Assembly (NCBI RefSeq): GCF_019734195.1
Contig: NZ_JAASHM010000012.1
Span: 26,602 to 90,601, forward strand
DNA from: Clostridium sp. K13
GTDB lineage: Bacteria > Bacillota > Clostridia > Clostridiales > Clostridiaceae
Length of the DNA stretch: 64,000 nucleotides
Direction of reading: 5' to 3'
The notes below the pieces were generated by a model. That model ran no database searches. It was given only the letters and a program-made list of their open reading frames with translations, and was not told where the DNA came from. Numbering within the stretch: the stretch's first letter is position 1; each line of letters opens with the position of its first letter. A program made the translations under genes and the position numbers. Below, piece after piece: positions 55,834 to 64,000 of the stretch.

Positions 55834-55862
55834 AAAAAACACAGTAAATTCTGTGTTTTTTT
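55834..55862. terminator. Bidirectional terminator near the PHP phosphatase gene
   Basis: AAAACACAG pairs with CTGTGTTTT around TAAATT, with A- and T-runs on both sides. It mainly serves the minus-strand gene ending at 55941. Confidence 0.85.
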
Positions 55863-55940
55863 ATTAACATTATAATAGTACTTAAAAGTGAAATTATAGT
55901 AAATAACTATTATAACTTTCGAAAATAAATATATATAAAA

Positions 55941-56669
55941 TTATAAATCTTGTAGTCTATCTTTAGATTTTAGATGGGCAATTAATTTGTCAGGATCATT
56001 CATAATAAGATCCTCAGGCATGTTGATTTTTTTAAATAATTCAATTCCTTTATTAAAATCACCTATTTTAGTATTAAAATGTGCATCAGACGTTAAAATT
56101 ACTTTTGTACCATATTCTTTACAAAGAAGGGCAACTTTTTCACAATTAACATCACTTCCAACTCTTGATGACCCAGAAAGAGAACTATTATTTATTTCAA
56201 TCATTATATTTTTTTCTTTTGCCTTTTTAACAATTGCGTCATAATCAAGTTCATAATTAGGATTTCCAAGATGACCTAATATCTCAACTTTTTCATATTT
56301 ATCCATAACATTTAAAATTGCCATAGTATTTTCTTTTTTTGTTTTAGGTCTAAAAACTGGTTCATGGAATGATGTAATCATGTAGTCTAAATGTTTCATT
56401 CCATCTTCGGGTAAATCAATATTTCCATCTATATCTAAAATGTTTGCTTCACAACCTCTAAGAATAATTACATTATTAATAATTCTAGGAACAGTTTTTA
56501 AGTTTCCAAAATACCAATAATGAGGTGCGCCAGGCATTGAAGGTGCATGATCAGATGTACCTAATATTTTAATTCCCTTCTTAGCACAGTAATCTATATT
56601 TTCCATAAGAGTTGTATATGCATGTCCGCTTACTATTGTATGTGTATGCAAATCAGATAAGTAATTCAT
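55941..56669 (-). CDS. PHP-domain phosphatase (YcdX-like)
   Basis: PHP metal-ligand motifs in order: LHTHTIVSGHA, GTSDHAPSM, EANILD, ILGHLGNP, EINNSS and TSDAHF. This pattern and length (242 aa) match the YcdX-type PHP phosphatases. It would hydrolyse a phosphate ester with a trinuclear zinc-type site; substrate unknown. The start at 56669 is chosen because AAGGAGAT lies 5-6 nt upstream on the minus strand; a longer frame reaches 56732 without one. Confidence 0.88.
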   Translation of the reverse strand: MNYLSDLHTHTIVSGHAYTTLMENIDYCAKKGIKILGTSDHAPSMPGAPHYWYFGNLKTVPRIINNVIILRGCEANILDIDGNIDLPEDGMKHLDYMITSFHEPVFRPKTKKENTMAILNVMDKYEKVEILGHLGNPNYELDYDAIVKKAKEKNIMIEINNSSLSGSSRVGSDVNCEKVALLCKEYGTKVILTSDAHFNTKIGDFNKGIELFKKINMPEDLIMNDPDKLIAHLKSKDRLQDL

Positions 56670-56997
56670 AAAAATCTCCTTTTGATATGTTATTTTAGAA
56701 TTATGTAGCAATAATTTAATATTGCTTAGCACTTATTTATTAGTATATTTATTTTTGTGTTAAACTTCAACAAAATAAATGTTAATATCGTTAAAAATAT
56801 GTTTAAATTCTGATTAATATGAGATGCTAATAATAAAGAAGAAAATAGATGATTTAGCAATTTAGTGCGATAAAGCGAAATTTCTATGTGATAAAATATT
56901 CAAAAAAATCATATATAATAGATAAATTATAAGAAGGTTTTATGAATAAATTTTAATAAAATAATAAAATAATTATAAAATTGTGAAAAATATCTAA
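56670..56997. other. Gene-free gap upstream of the permease gene
   Basis: Apart from the ribosome binding site and start region of the minus-strand PHP gene at its left edge, I see only AT-rich sequence. GCGATAAAGCGAAAT and GTGATAAAATATTC near 56868-56910 look vaguely repeated but I cannot support a function. Confidence 0.4.
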
Positions 56998-57026
56998 TGG
57001 AAAATGTAAAAAGAATCTAGTATAAT
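56998..57026 (+). promoter_or_regulatory. Promoter of the APC permease gene
   Basis: TGGAAA and a perfect TATAAT are separated by 17 bp, 71 bp before the start codon. Confidence 0.5.
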
Positions 57027-57096
57027 ATATTATGTTGTAAAATTCGACAAATATACTTGAAGATTATTGTAAATTTATACGAAGGAGGAAATTTTT

Positions 57097-58617
57097 ATGA
57101 GTAATAAAAAAGGTAAATTAACTTTAGTAGCACTAATACTTATGATTTTTACATCAGTATTTGGATTTACTAATATTCCAAGAGCCTTTTTCCTTATGGG
57201 ATATTCAGCTATTCCATGGTATATATTTGGAGCTATATGCTTCTTTATACCATATGCATTTATGATGGCTGAATTTGGTTCAGCATTTAAGGAAGAAAAG
57301 GGTGGAATTTATTCTTGGATGCAACATTCAGTAGGGAGAAAGTTTGCATTTATAGGAACATTTATGTGGTTTGCTTCATACATAGTTTGGATGGTAAGTG
57401 TATCATCTTCTATATGGGTTCCACTTTCTAATTTAATTTTTGGAGCAGATAAAACTGGAACTTGGTCATTATTTGGATTAAGCTCTTCACAAACTTTAGG
57501 TGTTTTAGGTGTAATTTTTGTTATATTAATCACTTTCTTATCATCAAAAGGTATGAATAGTATATCTAAAGTTGCATCTGTAGGTGGAATATTTGTAACT
57601 AGTGCAAATGTAATCTTAATAGTAGGTGCATTAATAGTATTTTTTGCTAATGGATTTAAAGCTGCACAACCAATAAATTTAGCACAATTTACAAATTCAC
57701 CAAATCCAGCTTATGGATCAATTTTAGCAGTATTAGGATTCTTAGTTTTTGCTATCTTTGCTTATGGTGGCTTAGAAACTGTAGGTGGTCTTGTTGACCA
57801 AACTGAAAATGCTAATATTACATTCCCAAGAGGAATTAAAATTTCTGCAATTGTTATTGGTGTTGGATATTCTTTAGCTATTTTAATGGTTGGTTTATTT
57901 ACTAACTGGCAAGCTGTGTTATCTTCACCAGATGTAAGTATGGCAAATGTAGCTTATGTAGTTATCAAGAATTTAGGAGTTCAATTAGGAGATGTTTTTG
58001 GACTTTCTGCATCAGCTGCTGAAATAATGGGAGTTTGGTTTGCAAGATATATTGGATTAGCAATGTTCTTAGCATTACTTGGAGCATTCTTTACATTAAT
58101 CTACTCTCCATTAAAACAATTAATAGAAGGTACACCAAAAGAAATATGGCCAGAAAAATGGACTAAAATAAATGATAATGGTATGCCAGTTAATGCAATG
58201 TGGATTCAATGTATTGCTGTTGTTGCTATAATAATAGCAGCTGTTTTAACAGGTGGAAAATCATCTAAGCTTTTAGATTACTTAATATTAATGGGTAATG
58301 TTGCTATGACTATTCCAACAATGTTCTTAGCAGTTGCATTTATATACTTTAAGAAAAATGATAGTATAAATAAGCCTTTCATATTCTTTAATAGTAAGAA
58401 GGTTGCAACTATATGGGCAATAATCGTTACAGCTACTGTTGGTTTTGCTAATATATTTACTATTTTACAACCAGCAATTGAAAGTAAGGATTATATTTCT
58501 ACAGGATTCCAATTAGCAGGTCCAATAGTATTTGGATTAATAGCATTTTTCTTAATTACTAGATATGAAAAGAAATATGGAAATAATGATATAGATTCGC
58601 AAGATAAAATTGCATAA
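57097..58617 (+). CDS. yjeM: APC-family amino-acid permease (YjeM-like)
   Basis: About 12-13 membrane helices in 506 aa. The start TLVALILMIFTSVFGFTNIPRAFFLMGYSAIPWY is close to the YjeM/glutamate:GABA antiporter branch of the APC superfamily, and the segment GGLETVGGLVDQTENANITFPRG fits helix 6 and its following loop. The substrate is unknown; amino acids or amines are expected. AAGGAGGAA precedes the ATG. It is monocistronic. Confidence 0.87.
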   Translation: MSNKKGKLTLVALILMIFTSVFGFTNIPRAFFLMGYSAIPWYIFGAICFFIPYAFMMAEFGSAFKEEKGGIYSWMQHSVGRKFAFIGTFMWFASYIVWMVSVSSSIWVPLSNLIFGADKTGTWSLFGLSSSQTLGVLGVIFVILITFLSSKGMNSISKVASVGGIFVTSANVILIVGALIVFFANGFKAAQPINLAQFTNSPNPAYGSILAVLGFLVFAIFAYGGLETVGGLVDQTENANITFPRGIKISAIVIGVGYSLAILMVGLFTNWQAVLSSPDVSMANVAYVVIKNLGVQLGDVFGLSASAAEIMGVWFARYIGLAMFLALLGAFFTLIYSPLKQLIEGTPKEIWPEKWTKINDNGMPVNAMWIQCIAVVAIIIAAVLTGGKSSKLLDYLILMGNVAMTIPTMFLAVAFIYFKKNDSINKPFIFFNSKKVATIWAIIVTATVGFANIFTILQPAIESKDYISTGFQLAGPIVFGLIAFFLITRYEKKYGNNDIDSQDKIA

Positions 58618-58626
58618 TTGATAAAA

Positions 58627-58658
58627 AAAGAGCAACCTTGAATTTAAGGTTGCTCTTT
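58627..58658. terminator. Shared terminator of the permease and the small coiled-coil gene
   Basis: AAAGAGCAACCTT pairs with AAGGTTGCTCTTT around GAATTT. The T-run is on the minus strand side, so it best serves the minus-strand gene ending at 58674. Confidence 0.85.
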
Positions 58659-58673
58659 AAATTTATGTAATAA

Positions 58674-58868
58674 TTATAGTCCTGTAACTTCAACATCTTC
58701 TAATAGGTGCTTGTACTTTAAAAATTCTGCGTATAAATTATCAATACGTTTTTCTAAAAGTTCTCTTTCAGAAATTTGAGCTACTTTTCTCAATTTAGAT
58801 GTAAGCTTTTGAATTTCCTCATCAATTGACCACATTTCTTTCATAATTTCATAAGCATTACTTTTCAT
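58674..58868 (-). CDS. Small coiled-coil protein (64 aa), paralog of the 16219-16407 gene
   Basis: On the minus strand AGAGGATG lies 6-8 nt before the ATG, supporting translation. The sequence is helical and charged (SIDEEIQKLTSKLRKVAQ, ISERELLEKRIDNLYAEFLK) and shares the SKL-x-K, SERE and (K/R)-I-D-x-L positions with the 62-aa protein at 16219. The two genes are 42 kb apart, both monocistronic and both convergent with a plus-strand gene. No known family recognised. Confidence 0.72.
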   Translation of the reverse strand: MKSNAYEIMKEMWSIDEEIQKLTSKLRKVAQISERELLEKRIDNLYAEFLKYKHLLEDVEVTGL

Positions 58869-59196
58869 AAAATCACATCCTCTTATAAATAATATATAAA
58901 TTTAATCTTAATTTATATATTAATATTATAACATAATCTAAATATAAATACAAAATTATATTAAATAAGTAAAAATATTGATAAATTAATAAAATTAGAA
59001 AAGATAAAAGTAAAAAATAAAAGTTACAAAGGTTTACAGAAAATTTATTGGTAATTATCTCTAAAAAATATTTCAAAAAAATGGAAATATGTTAAAATGT
59101 TAATATAATTAAAGTAAATAGTGCATATTTAGCAAAGACCCATTATATGATAATCATAGTAAAAGATATAATCAAAAATCGGGAGGAAATAAAATA
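58869..59196. other. Gene-free gap upstream of glgA
   Basis: 328 bp of very AT-rich sequence. A 67-codon minus-strand frame here is almost wholly L, I, Y and F with no ribosome binding site and is rejected. The GGGAGGAAA site of glgA is at the right edge. I see no hairpin or repeat worth reporting. Confidence 0.4.
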
Positions 59197-60648
59197 ATGA
59201 AAAATATACTATTTGTAGCATCTGAAAGTGTACCTTTTATAAAGACAGGGGGACTTGCAGATGTTGTAGGATCACTTCCTAAATCATTTCCAAAAGAAGA
59301 ATTTGATGTAAGAGTTATAATACCAAATTATACATGTATTCCATGGCAATATAGAAGTGACTTTAAATATATAACACATTTTTATATGGATTTTGGACAA
59401 GTAAGTAGTAGAGAACATGTAGGAGTTATGACTACTCAATATGATGGAATAACATTTTATTTTATAGATAATCAACATTACTTTGGCGGGGATAAACCCT
59501 ATGGAGATACTAAATTTGATATAGAAAAGTTTTGTTTCTTTAGTAAAGCAGCCTTATCAATTTTACCAAGTATAAACTTTAAACCAGACATAATACATTG
59601 CCATGATTGGCAAACAGGAGTATTACCAGTATATCTTCATACTATCTTTAAAGATAATCACTTCTATGATAACATACGTACTATTATGACAATTCATAAT
59701 TTAAGATTCCAAGGAATTTGGGATGTTGAAACACTTAAGAAAATTACAGGATTCCCTGATTACGTATTTAGACCAACAGATATGGAATATAAAAAAGATG
59801 CCAATATGCTAAAAGGCGGAATGGTATATGCAAACTATATTACAACAGTAAGTAATAGTTATAAAGATGAAATACAAAGTGAATATTATGGAGAAGGACT
59901 AGATGGTGTTGTAAGAGATAAAAATGGAGGATTATTTGGAATATTAAATGGTATAGATTATAATGAATATAATCCTGAAACTGATAATGAGATATTTAAT
60001 AGATATAATGCATATAGCTTTATTGGAAATAAGGCTAAAAATAAGCTAGAATTACAAAGAGAACTAGGTTTAGAGCAAAATGAAAATAAATTTATGATAG
60101 GCTTAATATCAAGATTAACAGATCAAAAGGGAATAGATTTAATTCAAAGAGTTATAGAAGAAGTTGTAGATGATTATACTCAGCTAGTTGTTATAGGAAC
60201 TGGTGATGAGGGATATGAAAATATGTTTAGATATTATGAGTGGAAATTAAAAGGAAAAGTATCAGGAAATATATATTTTTCTAATAATAGAGCTCATAAA
60301 ATATATGCAGCAGCAGATGCTATGCTTGTGCCATCAAGATTTGAACCATGTGGTTTAACTCAATTAATAGCATTAAGATATGGGACAGTTCCTATAGTAA
60401 GAGAAACAGGTGGATTAAAGGATACTGTAGAACCATATAATATATATTCAGACAGTGGAACAGGATTTTCTTTTGCAAATTATAATGCTCACGAGATGCT
60501 TAATACTATAAATTATGCAAAACATATATATTTTGACGAAAGAGCTAAATGGAATGGAATAGCATTTAGAGGAATGAATAAAGATTTTTCATGGAGAAAT
60601 TCAGCAGAAGAATATTCTAAATTATATAGAAGATTAATGGGAGAGTAA
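59197..60648 (+). CDS. glgA: Glycogen synthase GlgA
   Basis: A GT5 glycogen synthase of 483 aa with the ADP-glucose-binding K-T-G-G-L motif at residues 15-19 (ESVPFIKTGGLADVVGSLP), HCHDWQTGVLP, the DQKGIDL segment and the C-terminal E-x7-E region EPCGLTQLIALRYGTVPIVRETGGL. It transfers glucose from ADP-glucose to glycogen. GGGAGGAAAT precedes the ATG. No glgC, glgD, glgB or glgP gene lies beside it, so the rest of the pathway must be elsewhere. Confidence 0.95.
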   Translation: MKNILFVASESVPFIKTGGLADVVGSLPKSFPKEEFDVRVIIPNYTCIPWQYRSDFKYITHFYMDFGQVSSREHVGVMTTQYDGITFYFIDNQHYFGGDKPYGDTKFDIEKFCFFSKAALSILPSINFKPDIIHCHDWQTGVLPVYLHTIFKDNHFYDNIRTIMTIHNLRFQGIWDVETLKKITGFPDYVFRPTDMEYKKDANMLKGGMVYANYITTVSNSYKDEIQSEYYGEGLDGVVRDKNGGLFGILNGIDYNEYNPETDNEIFNRYNAYSFIGNKAKNKLELQRELGLEQNENKFMIGLISRLTDQKGIDLIQRVIEEVVDDYTQLVVIGTGDEGYENMFRYYEWKLKGKVSGNIYFSNNRAHKIYAAADAMLVPSRFEPCGLTQLIALRYGTVPIVRETGGLKDTVEPYNIYSDSGTGFSFANYNAHEMLNTINYAKHIYFDERAKWNGIAFRGMNKDFSWRNSAEEYSKLYRRLMGE

Positions 60649-60667
60649 TTAAAACTTAATATAGAAT

Positions 60668-60786
60668 TTAAGGCATTCTAAAGTTTAGAAGTATCTTTAG
60701 TGTTAATAAAATATATCTAACATTTTATTAAAGCTCCATTAAGTACCCTTAAATGTAAGTAATATTCTAATTATAGAATGTCTTAA
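60668..60786 (+). other. 119-bp element bounded by 13-bp inverted repeats downstream of glgA
   Basis: TTAAGGCATTCTA (60668-60680) pairs with TAGAATGTCTTAA (60774-60786) with one wobble, enclosing about 93 nt that contain an AATAAAAT/ATTTTATT hairpin. It might be a 3'-UTR structure or a small inverted-repeat element. I see no second copy. Confidence 0.35.
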
Positions 60787-60789
60787 TAT

Positions 60790-60833
60790 AAAATAAAGTC
60801 ACAATATATTTATAGACTGTGACTTTATTTTAT
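60790..60833. terminator. Bidirectional terminator between glgA and the DUF362 gene
   Basis: AAAATAAAGTCACA pairs with TGTGACTTTATTTT, with A- and T-runs on both sides, directly at the 3' end of the minus-strand gene. Confidence 0.88.
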
Positions 60834-60834
60834 A

Positions 60835-61944
60835 TTAAATTTCAATTAATTCATAATTTTGAGTTCCGATGCCAAGTTTCTCAGCATGTTCTAAACATAC
60901 TTCCCAATTAGTGTCAGGGTGAGTGTTTTTAAAATGATCATTGTGAATATGAGGTTGTTTAGCTAAAAAACTTTCGTTGATTACTGTTTGCTTATTTGCC
61001 ATATCAGCACAAGCTTTATCTAAAGCAACAGGATCAAAGGATGCAAACATACCTACGTTAGGAATAATAGCAGCATCATTTTCAGAGTGACAATCACAGT
61101 TAGGTGAAACGTCAATAACAAAACTAATATGAAAATGTGGCTTATCATGTATTACAGCATAAGAATATTCAGCTATCTTTTTATTTAGTATATCATTAGC
61201 TTCATAAGAAGTAGGTGCAATTGCATCAAAATTACATACACCTATACAACGTCCACATCCAACACATTTATTTTGATTTATATGAGATTTTCTGCTTTCA
61301 TTAAATGAAATAGCAGAATGAGCACAGATTTTAGCGCAAGCACTACATCCCACACATTTATCAATATCAACTTCAGGTTTACCATTACTATGCATTTCCA
61401 TTTTGCCAGCTCTAGATCCACACCCCATGCCGATATTCTTAAGAGCACCACCAAAACCAGTTGCTTCATGACCTTTAAAATGATTCATAGAAATGAAAAT
61501 ATCAGAATCCATAATAGCTCTTCCTATTTTTGCTTCTTTGACATATTCACCACAGCTTATAGTAACTAATGTTTCGTCAGTTCCCTTTAATCCATCAGCA
61601 ATAATGACATGACAGCCAGTAGAAAATGGAGTATAACCGTTTTCGTAAGCTGCATCTAAGTGATCTAAAGCATTTTTTCTTCTTCCAACATAAAGTGTAT
61701 TGCAATCAGTTAAAAATACTTTTCCACCATTTTCTTTAATTAAATCAACAATAACTTTAGAATAATTTGGACGAAGATAAGCTAAATTACCAGGTTCACC
61801 AAAGTGGATTTTTATTGCAGTAAATTTATCTTTAAAATTTAAAGATTCAATGCCAGCTTTTTTTACTAACCTTTCTAATTTATTTAATAGGTTCATATTT
61901 CCGTTTGTACGTAAATTAGTAAAATATACTTTAGATTTTTCCAA
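60835..61944 (-). CDS. DUF362 protein with two 4Fe-4S ferredoxin domains
   Basis: An N-terminal DUF362 domain (about 1-190: IKIHFGEPGNLAYLRPNY, FLTDCNTLYVGRR, ISMNHFKGHEATGFGGALKN) is followed by two CxxCxxCxxxC clusters (CVGCSACAKIC and CVGCGRCIGVC, about 205-245) and a further DUF362 segment. The family is common in anaerobes and is a predicted iron-sulfur electron carrier or redox enzyme with unknown partner. On the minus strand AAGGAGG lies before the ATG. It is monocistronic. Confidence 0.9.
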   Translation of the reverse strand: MEKSKVYFTNLRTNGNMNLLNKLERLVKKAGIESLNFKDKFTAIKIHFGEPGNLAYLRPNYSKVIVDLIKENGGKVFLTDCNTLYVGRRKNALDHLDAAYENGYTPFSTGCHVIIADGLKGTDETLVTISCGEYVKEAKIGRAIMDSDIFISMNHFKGHEATGFGGALKNIGMGCGSRAGKMEMHSNGKPEVDIDKCVGCSACAKICAHSAISFNESRKSHINQNKCVGCGRCIGVCNFDAIAPTSYEANDILNKKIAEYSYAVIHDKPHFHISFVIDVSPNCDCHSENDAAIIPNVGMFASFDPVALDKACADMANKQTVINESFLAKQPHIHNDHFKNTHPDTNWEVCLEHAEKLGIGTQNYELIEI

Positions 61945-62047
61945 GATTAAAACCTCCTTAATTCTCTTTAAAAATTATACCACCTAAAATTGTAACATAA
62001 TGAAATAAAATACAATATACATTTAAATAAATTATGAATATAAAAAC

Positions 62048-62089
62048 TTAAGATTTGATGTATATATAAGTTAAAACATCAAATCTTAA
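62048..62089 (-). terminator. Terminator of the 62092-62673 membrane protein gene
   Basis: TTAAGATTTGATGT pairs with ACATCAAATCTTAA (14 bp). On the minus strand it is followed by GTTTTTA. Confidence 0.8.
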
Positions 62090-62091
62090 AA

Positions 62092-62673
62092 TTATTTTGA
62101 AGAGTTATTTTTTATAGAATTACTAGAATGACCTAATAAAAATCCAACACAACTGCTAATTAAATCCCTAAATTGGATTACTGTAGGACTTGTGCCAGAT
62201 GGGATTAGGTTGAAGTTGTTACCTATAATTAAGCAAAGTAATGATATAATACATACAGTTAATGCAATTAGAATTTGTAAAGTTTTATTACAAATATATT
62301 CTTTAACTTTCTTATTATTAATTTTAAAAGGAAGTTCATCTGTAGAACATATTGAATCATCTGAATCATTAGAATGCTCAATATCATCATCATTTTTACT
62401 AAGAGGTACTACAATACCAGAATTTCTACTTTTTATAACTTCATTTTTTAAAAAGTTTTCACTAAGAAAATAGCCAAAAATTGCAGCAACGGATGTACGA
62501 ATTATTACATTTATGGATATTGAATTAGAATTAGTTGGTTCAGGGGTAAACAAGTTAAAAATACATTGAATTAATAAAATAATCATAATTATAATAAGTG
62601 CTTTATCACTAATAGAAATTTCTTTCCAACACTTAATTAAAGCATTTAAAAGATTATTTTTTAATTTTTTCAT
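62092..62673 (-). CDS. Hypothetical four-helix membrane protein
   Basis: Two hydrophobic helices (about 22-42 and 50-75) and two more in the C-terminal half (about 132-155 and 165-185) flank an acidic cytosolic or external segment (KNDDDIEHSNDSDDSICSTDE). I recognise no family. AAGGAGGT lies 9 nt before ATG 62673 on the minus strand; the longer in-frame TTG start directly follows that site and is rejected. It is monocistronic. Confidence 0.7.
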   Translation of the reverse strand: MKKLKNNLLNALIKCWKEISISDKALIIIMIILLIQCIFNLFTPEPTNSNSISINVIIRTSVAAIFGYFLSENFLKNEVIKSRNSGIVVPLSKNDDDIEHSNDSDDSICSTDELPFKINNKKVKEYICNKTLQILIALTVCIISLLCLIIGNNFNLIPSGTSPTVIQFRDLISSCVGFLLGHSSNSIKNNSSK

Positions 62674-62851
62674 AATAAGCAACCTCCTTGTTATAATATA
62701 TTTTATTAAGTTAAGATAATCTATGTTACATAAAATTTATTTATTTATTTAAATAAAAAATAGGATAATGTAGAGTGTTGAAATATATGATATAAAATTA
62801 TAAGATAATGATATAATAATTAGTAATAACAGGTAAGCTTAGGAGGTAAAT

Positions 62852-63478
62852 ATGAAGTTTGATGGTATAATATTTGATTTAGATGGGACTTTATGGGATT
62901 CTACAAAGGAAGTTGCTAAGACATGGAGTATGATAATATCTAAATATAATTTAACTAGAAAAGAAGTAACTGTAGAAGACTTAAAGCCTTGTATGGGAAA
63001 GTTATTAGATGAAATAGCTAAAATTTTACTTCCGGATTTAGACGAAGAAATTCAAATGAAAATTATAAAGGAATGCTGTGAATTCGAAAATGAATACTTA
63101 GGAGAGTTTGGAGCAACTTTATATAATAAATTAGAAGAAACATTAGAAAATCTATCTAAGAATTATAAATTATTTATAGTTAGTAACTGCCAAGATGGAT
63201 ATATTGAAAGCTTTTTTAATTCACATAAATTAGATAAGTATTTTACAGATTATGAATGTCCAGGAAGAACTGGTTTAGCTAAGGCAGAAAATATAAAATT
63301 AGTTGTTGAAAGAAACAATTTAAAAAATCCAGTTTATATAGGGGATACACAAGGTGATGCAAATGCAGCGAAGGCTGCAAATGTTCCATTTATATATGCA
63401 GAATATGGATTTGGAGACGTAGAAAGCTTTGAAGAAAAAATTGAATCTTTTGAAGATTTATTAAATATTATAAACTAA
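62852..63478 (+). CDS. HAD-superfamily phosphatase (phosphoglycolate phosphatase/beta-PGM type)
   Basis: Motif I is FDLDGTLWDS, motif II IVSNCQ, motif III the Lys of LAKAEN, and motif IV YIGDTQGDANAAK. The helical cap and 208-aa length fit HAD-IA enzymes of the Gph type. The substrate is unknown. AGGAGGTAA precedes the ATG. The next small gene begins 12 bp after its stop, with its own ribosome binding site. Confidence 0.9.
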   Translation: MKFDGIIFDLDGTLWDSTKEVAKTWSMIISKYNLTRKEVTVEDLKPCMGKLLDEIAKILLPDLDEEIQMKIIKECCEFENEYLGEFGATLYNKLEETLENLSKNYKLFIVSNCQDGYIESFFNSHKLDKYFTDYECPGRTGLAKAENIKLVVERNNLKNPVYIGDTQGDANAAKAANVPFIYAEYGFGDVESFEEKIESFEDLLNIIN

Positions 63479-63490
63479 GGAGAAAAAAAT

Positions 63491-63688
63491 ATGATAACTA
63501 AAAAGCAACTTAAAGATGATATTATAACTTATGATATTATTAAGTATAAAGATGAAGATGGAAAGATGATTGAATATGTTGAGGTTACTTTAGTAGATAG
63601 AATTATTGATGTATATATGGATACTAGAGAAGTTAACATAGGAATCCTAGCAAATAAAATTTTAGAAGATAATTTATACGAAGAATAA
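63491..63688 (+). CDS. Hypothetical 65-aa protein downstream of the HAD gene
   Basis: A short, acidic protein (YKDEDGKMIEYVEVTLVDRI) with no cysteine or membrane helix. TAAGGAGAAA precedes the ATG, and the gene is 12 bp after the HAD stop, so it is probably co-transcribed. I recognise no family. Confidence 0.65.
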   Translation: MITKKQLKDDIITYDIIKYKDEDGKMIEYVEVTLVDRIIDVYMDTREVNIGILANKILEDNLYEE

Positions 63689-63694
63689 GTTTAT

Positions 63695-63736
63695 AAAATA
63701 GCTATTAGATATATAATATATTTAATAGCTATTTTT
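63695..63736 (+). terminator. Terminator after the 65-aa gene
   Basis: AAAATAGCTATTA pairs with TAATAGCTATTTT, followed by TTAATTTT. It lies just before the ribosome binding site of the next small gene. Confidence 0.75.
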
Positions 63737-63757
63737 AATTTTAAGGAGTATTACTAT

Positions 63758-63922
63758 ATGGATAAATGTTTATTTTGTAAGAAGAGCTTAGAAAAAGAGT
63801 TTTATGAAAATAAGATAGGGAAATTTTGCAATGAAAATCATTACGATGAATATTTAAAAAGTTTAAGTAAGGAAGAATATATAGAATTGCAGCATTCAAT
63901 GTGTGTTTGTAGTGATGATTAA
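63758..63922 (+). CDS. Small zinc-ribbon-like protein, 54 aa
   Basis: An ATG with AAGGAG at a suitable distance opens a 54-codon frame: CLFCKKSL at the start (CxxC), a middle FCNENHYDEY and a terminal CVC. The paired cysteines suggest a zinc knuckle. The gene is too short for usual ORF cutoffs but has a ribosome binding site, protein-like codon use and a hairpin behind it. Function unknown. Confidence 0.6.
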   Translation: MDKCLFCKKSLEKEFYENKIGKFCNENHYDEYLKSLSKEEYIELQHSMCVCSDD

Positions 63923-63929
63923 GAAAAGG

Positions 63930-63960
63930 GGCTGTATCAAAATAACTTTTGATACTAGCC
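63930..63960. repeat. Hairpin GGCT-GTATCAAAA ... AGCC near the window end
   Basis: GTATCAAAA and TTTTGATAC form a 9-bp perfect stem around TAAC, extended by GGCT/AGCC with one bulged T. The GGGGCTGTATCAAAA start resembles ends of several Firmicute insertion sequences; this could be an IS edge lying mostly outside the window. There is no second copy here to confirm it. Confidence 0.4.
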
Positions 63961-63967
63961 GAATAAG

Positions 63968-64000
63968 AAAGGGAGGATTCGAATTCGAATCCTCCCTTTT
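63968..64000 (+). terminator. Perfect palindrome/terminator at the right window edge
   Basis: AAAGGGAGGATTCG and CGAATCCTCCCTTT (14 bp) close around AATT, which is itself self-complementary, so the whole block is palindromic. The T-run is cut by the window end. It may terminate the zinc-ribbon gene. Confidence 0.6.

Noticed and set aside
58873..59076. 67-aa minus-strand frame upstream of glgA
   Set aside because: Almost only L, I, Y, F and N residues, no ribosome binding site, in a very AT-rich spacer; a chance frame.
1..64000. CRISPR array, rRNA or tRNA genes
   Set aside because: No regularly spaced repeat-spacer units and no tRNA or rRNA signature sequences were seen on either strand.

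Overview
The window looks like chromosomal DNA of a low-GC, Gram-positive, anaerobic spore-former, most likely Clostridium sensu stricto. Signs are the very AT-rich sequence, strong AGGAGG-type ribosome binding sites, frequent TTG/GTG starts, LPXTG-anchored surface proteins, a reverse rubrerythrin, DUF1540 and YtaF-type genes, and glycyl-radical enzymes. I saw no rRNA, tRNA, CRISPR array, complete insertion sequence or prophage. The species cannot be fixed from the sequence alone.

Layout. 1-16.1 kb is a surface-protein region: a wall-anchored GH13 amylase/neopullulanase (5' end outside the window), a subtilisin-like lactocepin-type protease split by a -1 frameshift from its Ig-like and anchor region, a YibE/F membrane protein, and a 1493-aa anchored PHP/OB-fold protein. 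16.2-20.7 kb holds a small coiled-coil protein, an NADH oxidase/CoA-disulfide reductase-type enzyme, a GH10-like lipoprotein-type glycosidase and an IS1595-derived zinc-ribbon protein. 20.9-24.7 kb is a molybdate module: a divergent HTH/periplasmic-binding-like regulator facing modA-modB-modC. 24.9-34.9 kb is housekeeping and metabolism: HAD phosphatase, CutC, hydrolase, GNAT, the YjjI/YjjW glycyl-radical pair, M19 dipeptidase, patatin, TruA and a PHP protein. 35-43.5 kb has a TPR protein with a structured leader, oxygen-defence genes (reverse rubrerythrin, DUF1540), a pentapeptide-repeat protein, YtaF, and an ABC exporter with a coiled-coil FtsX permease. 42.6-54.4 kb has an AraC regulator divergent from a GH31 glucosidase, a SNF2 helicase, an M42 aminopeptidase, two YcxB-like membrane proteins, a transporter remnant and a PQQ-propeller lipoprotein. 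54.5-64 kb has a second IS1595-derived protein, a PHP phosphatase, a YjeM-type permease, a second small coiled-coil protein, glycogen synthase, a DUF362 ferredoxin protein, HAD and small zinc-ribbon genes.

How the genes work together. The GH13 surface enzyme, GH31 glucosidase and GlgA fit uptake of starch-like glucans with storage as glycogen. The anchored protease, M19 dipeptidase and M42 peptidase fit peptide scavenging. The mod genes supply molybdate or tungstate. The YjjI/YjjW pair, Nox-type enzyme and reverse rubrerythrin fit an anaerobe that handles traces of oxygen.

The two observations most worth a second look are: (i) two paralogous, apparently catalytically degenerate IS1595-type proteins about 34 kb apart, each with the same near-perfect 40-nt palindrome 160-200 bp downstream in a convergent intergenic gap, like a domesticated transposase with its DNA site; and (ii) the surface protease, where the switch from the secreted-protease frame to the wall-anchor frame must occur within about 25 nt that contain an in-phase T TTA AAC slippery heptamer.
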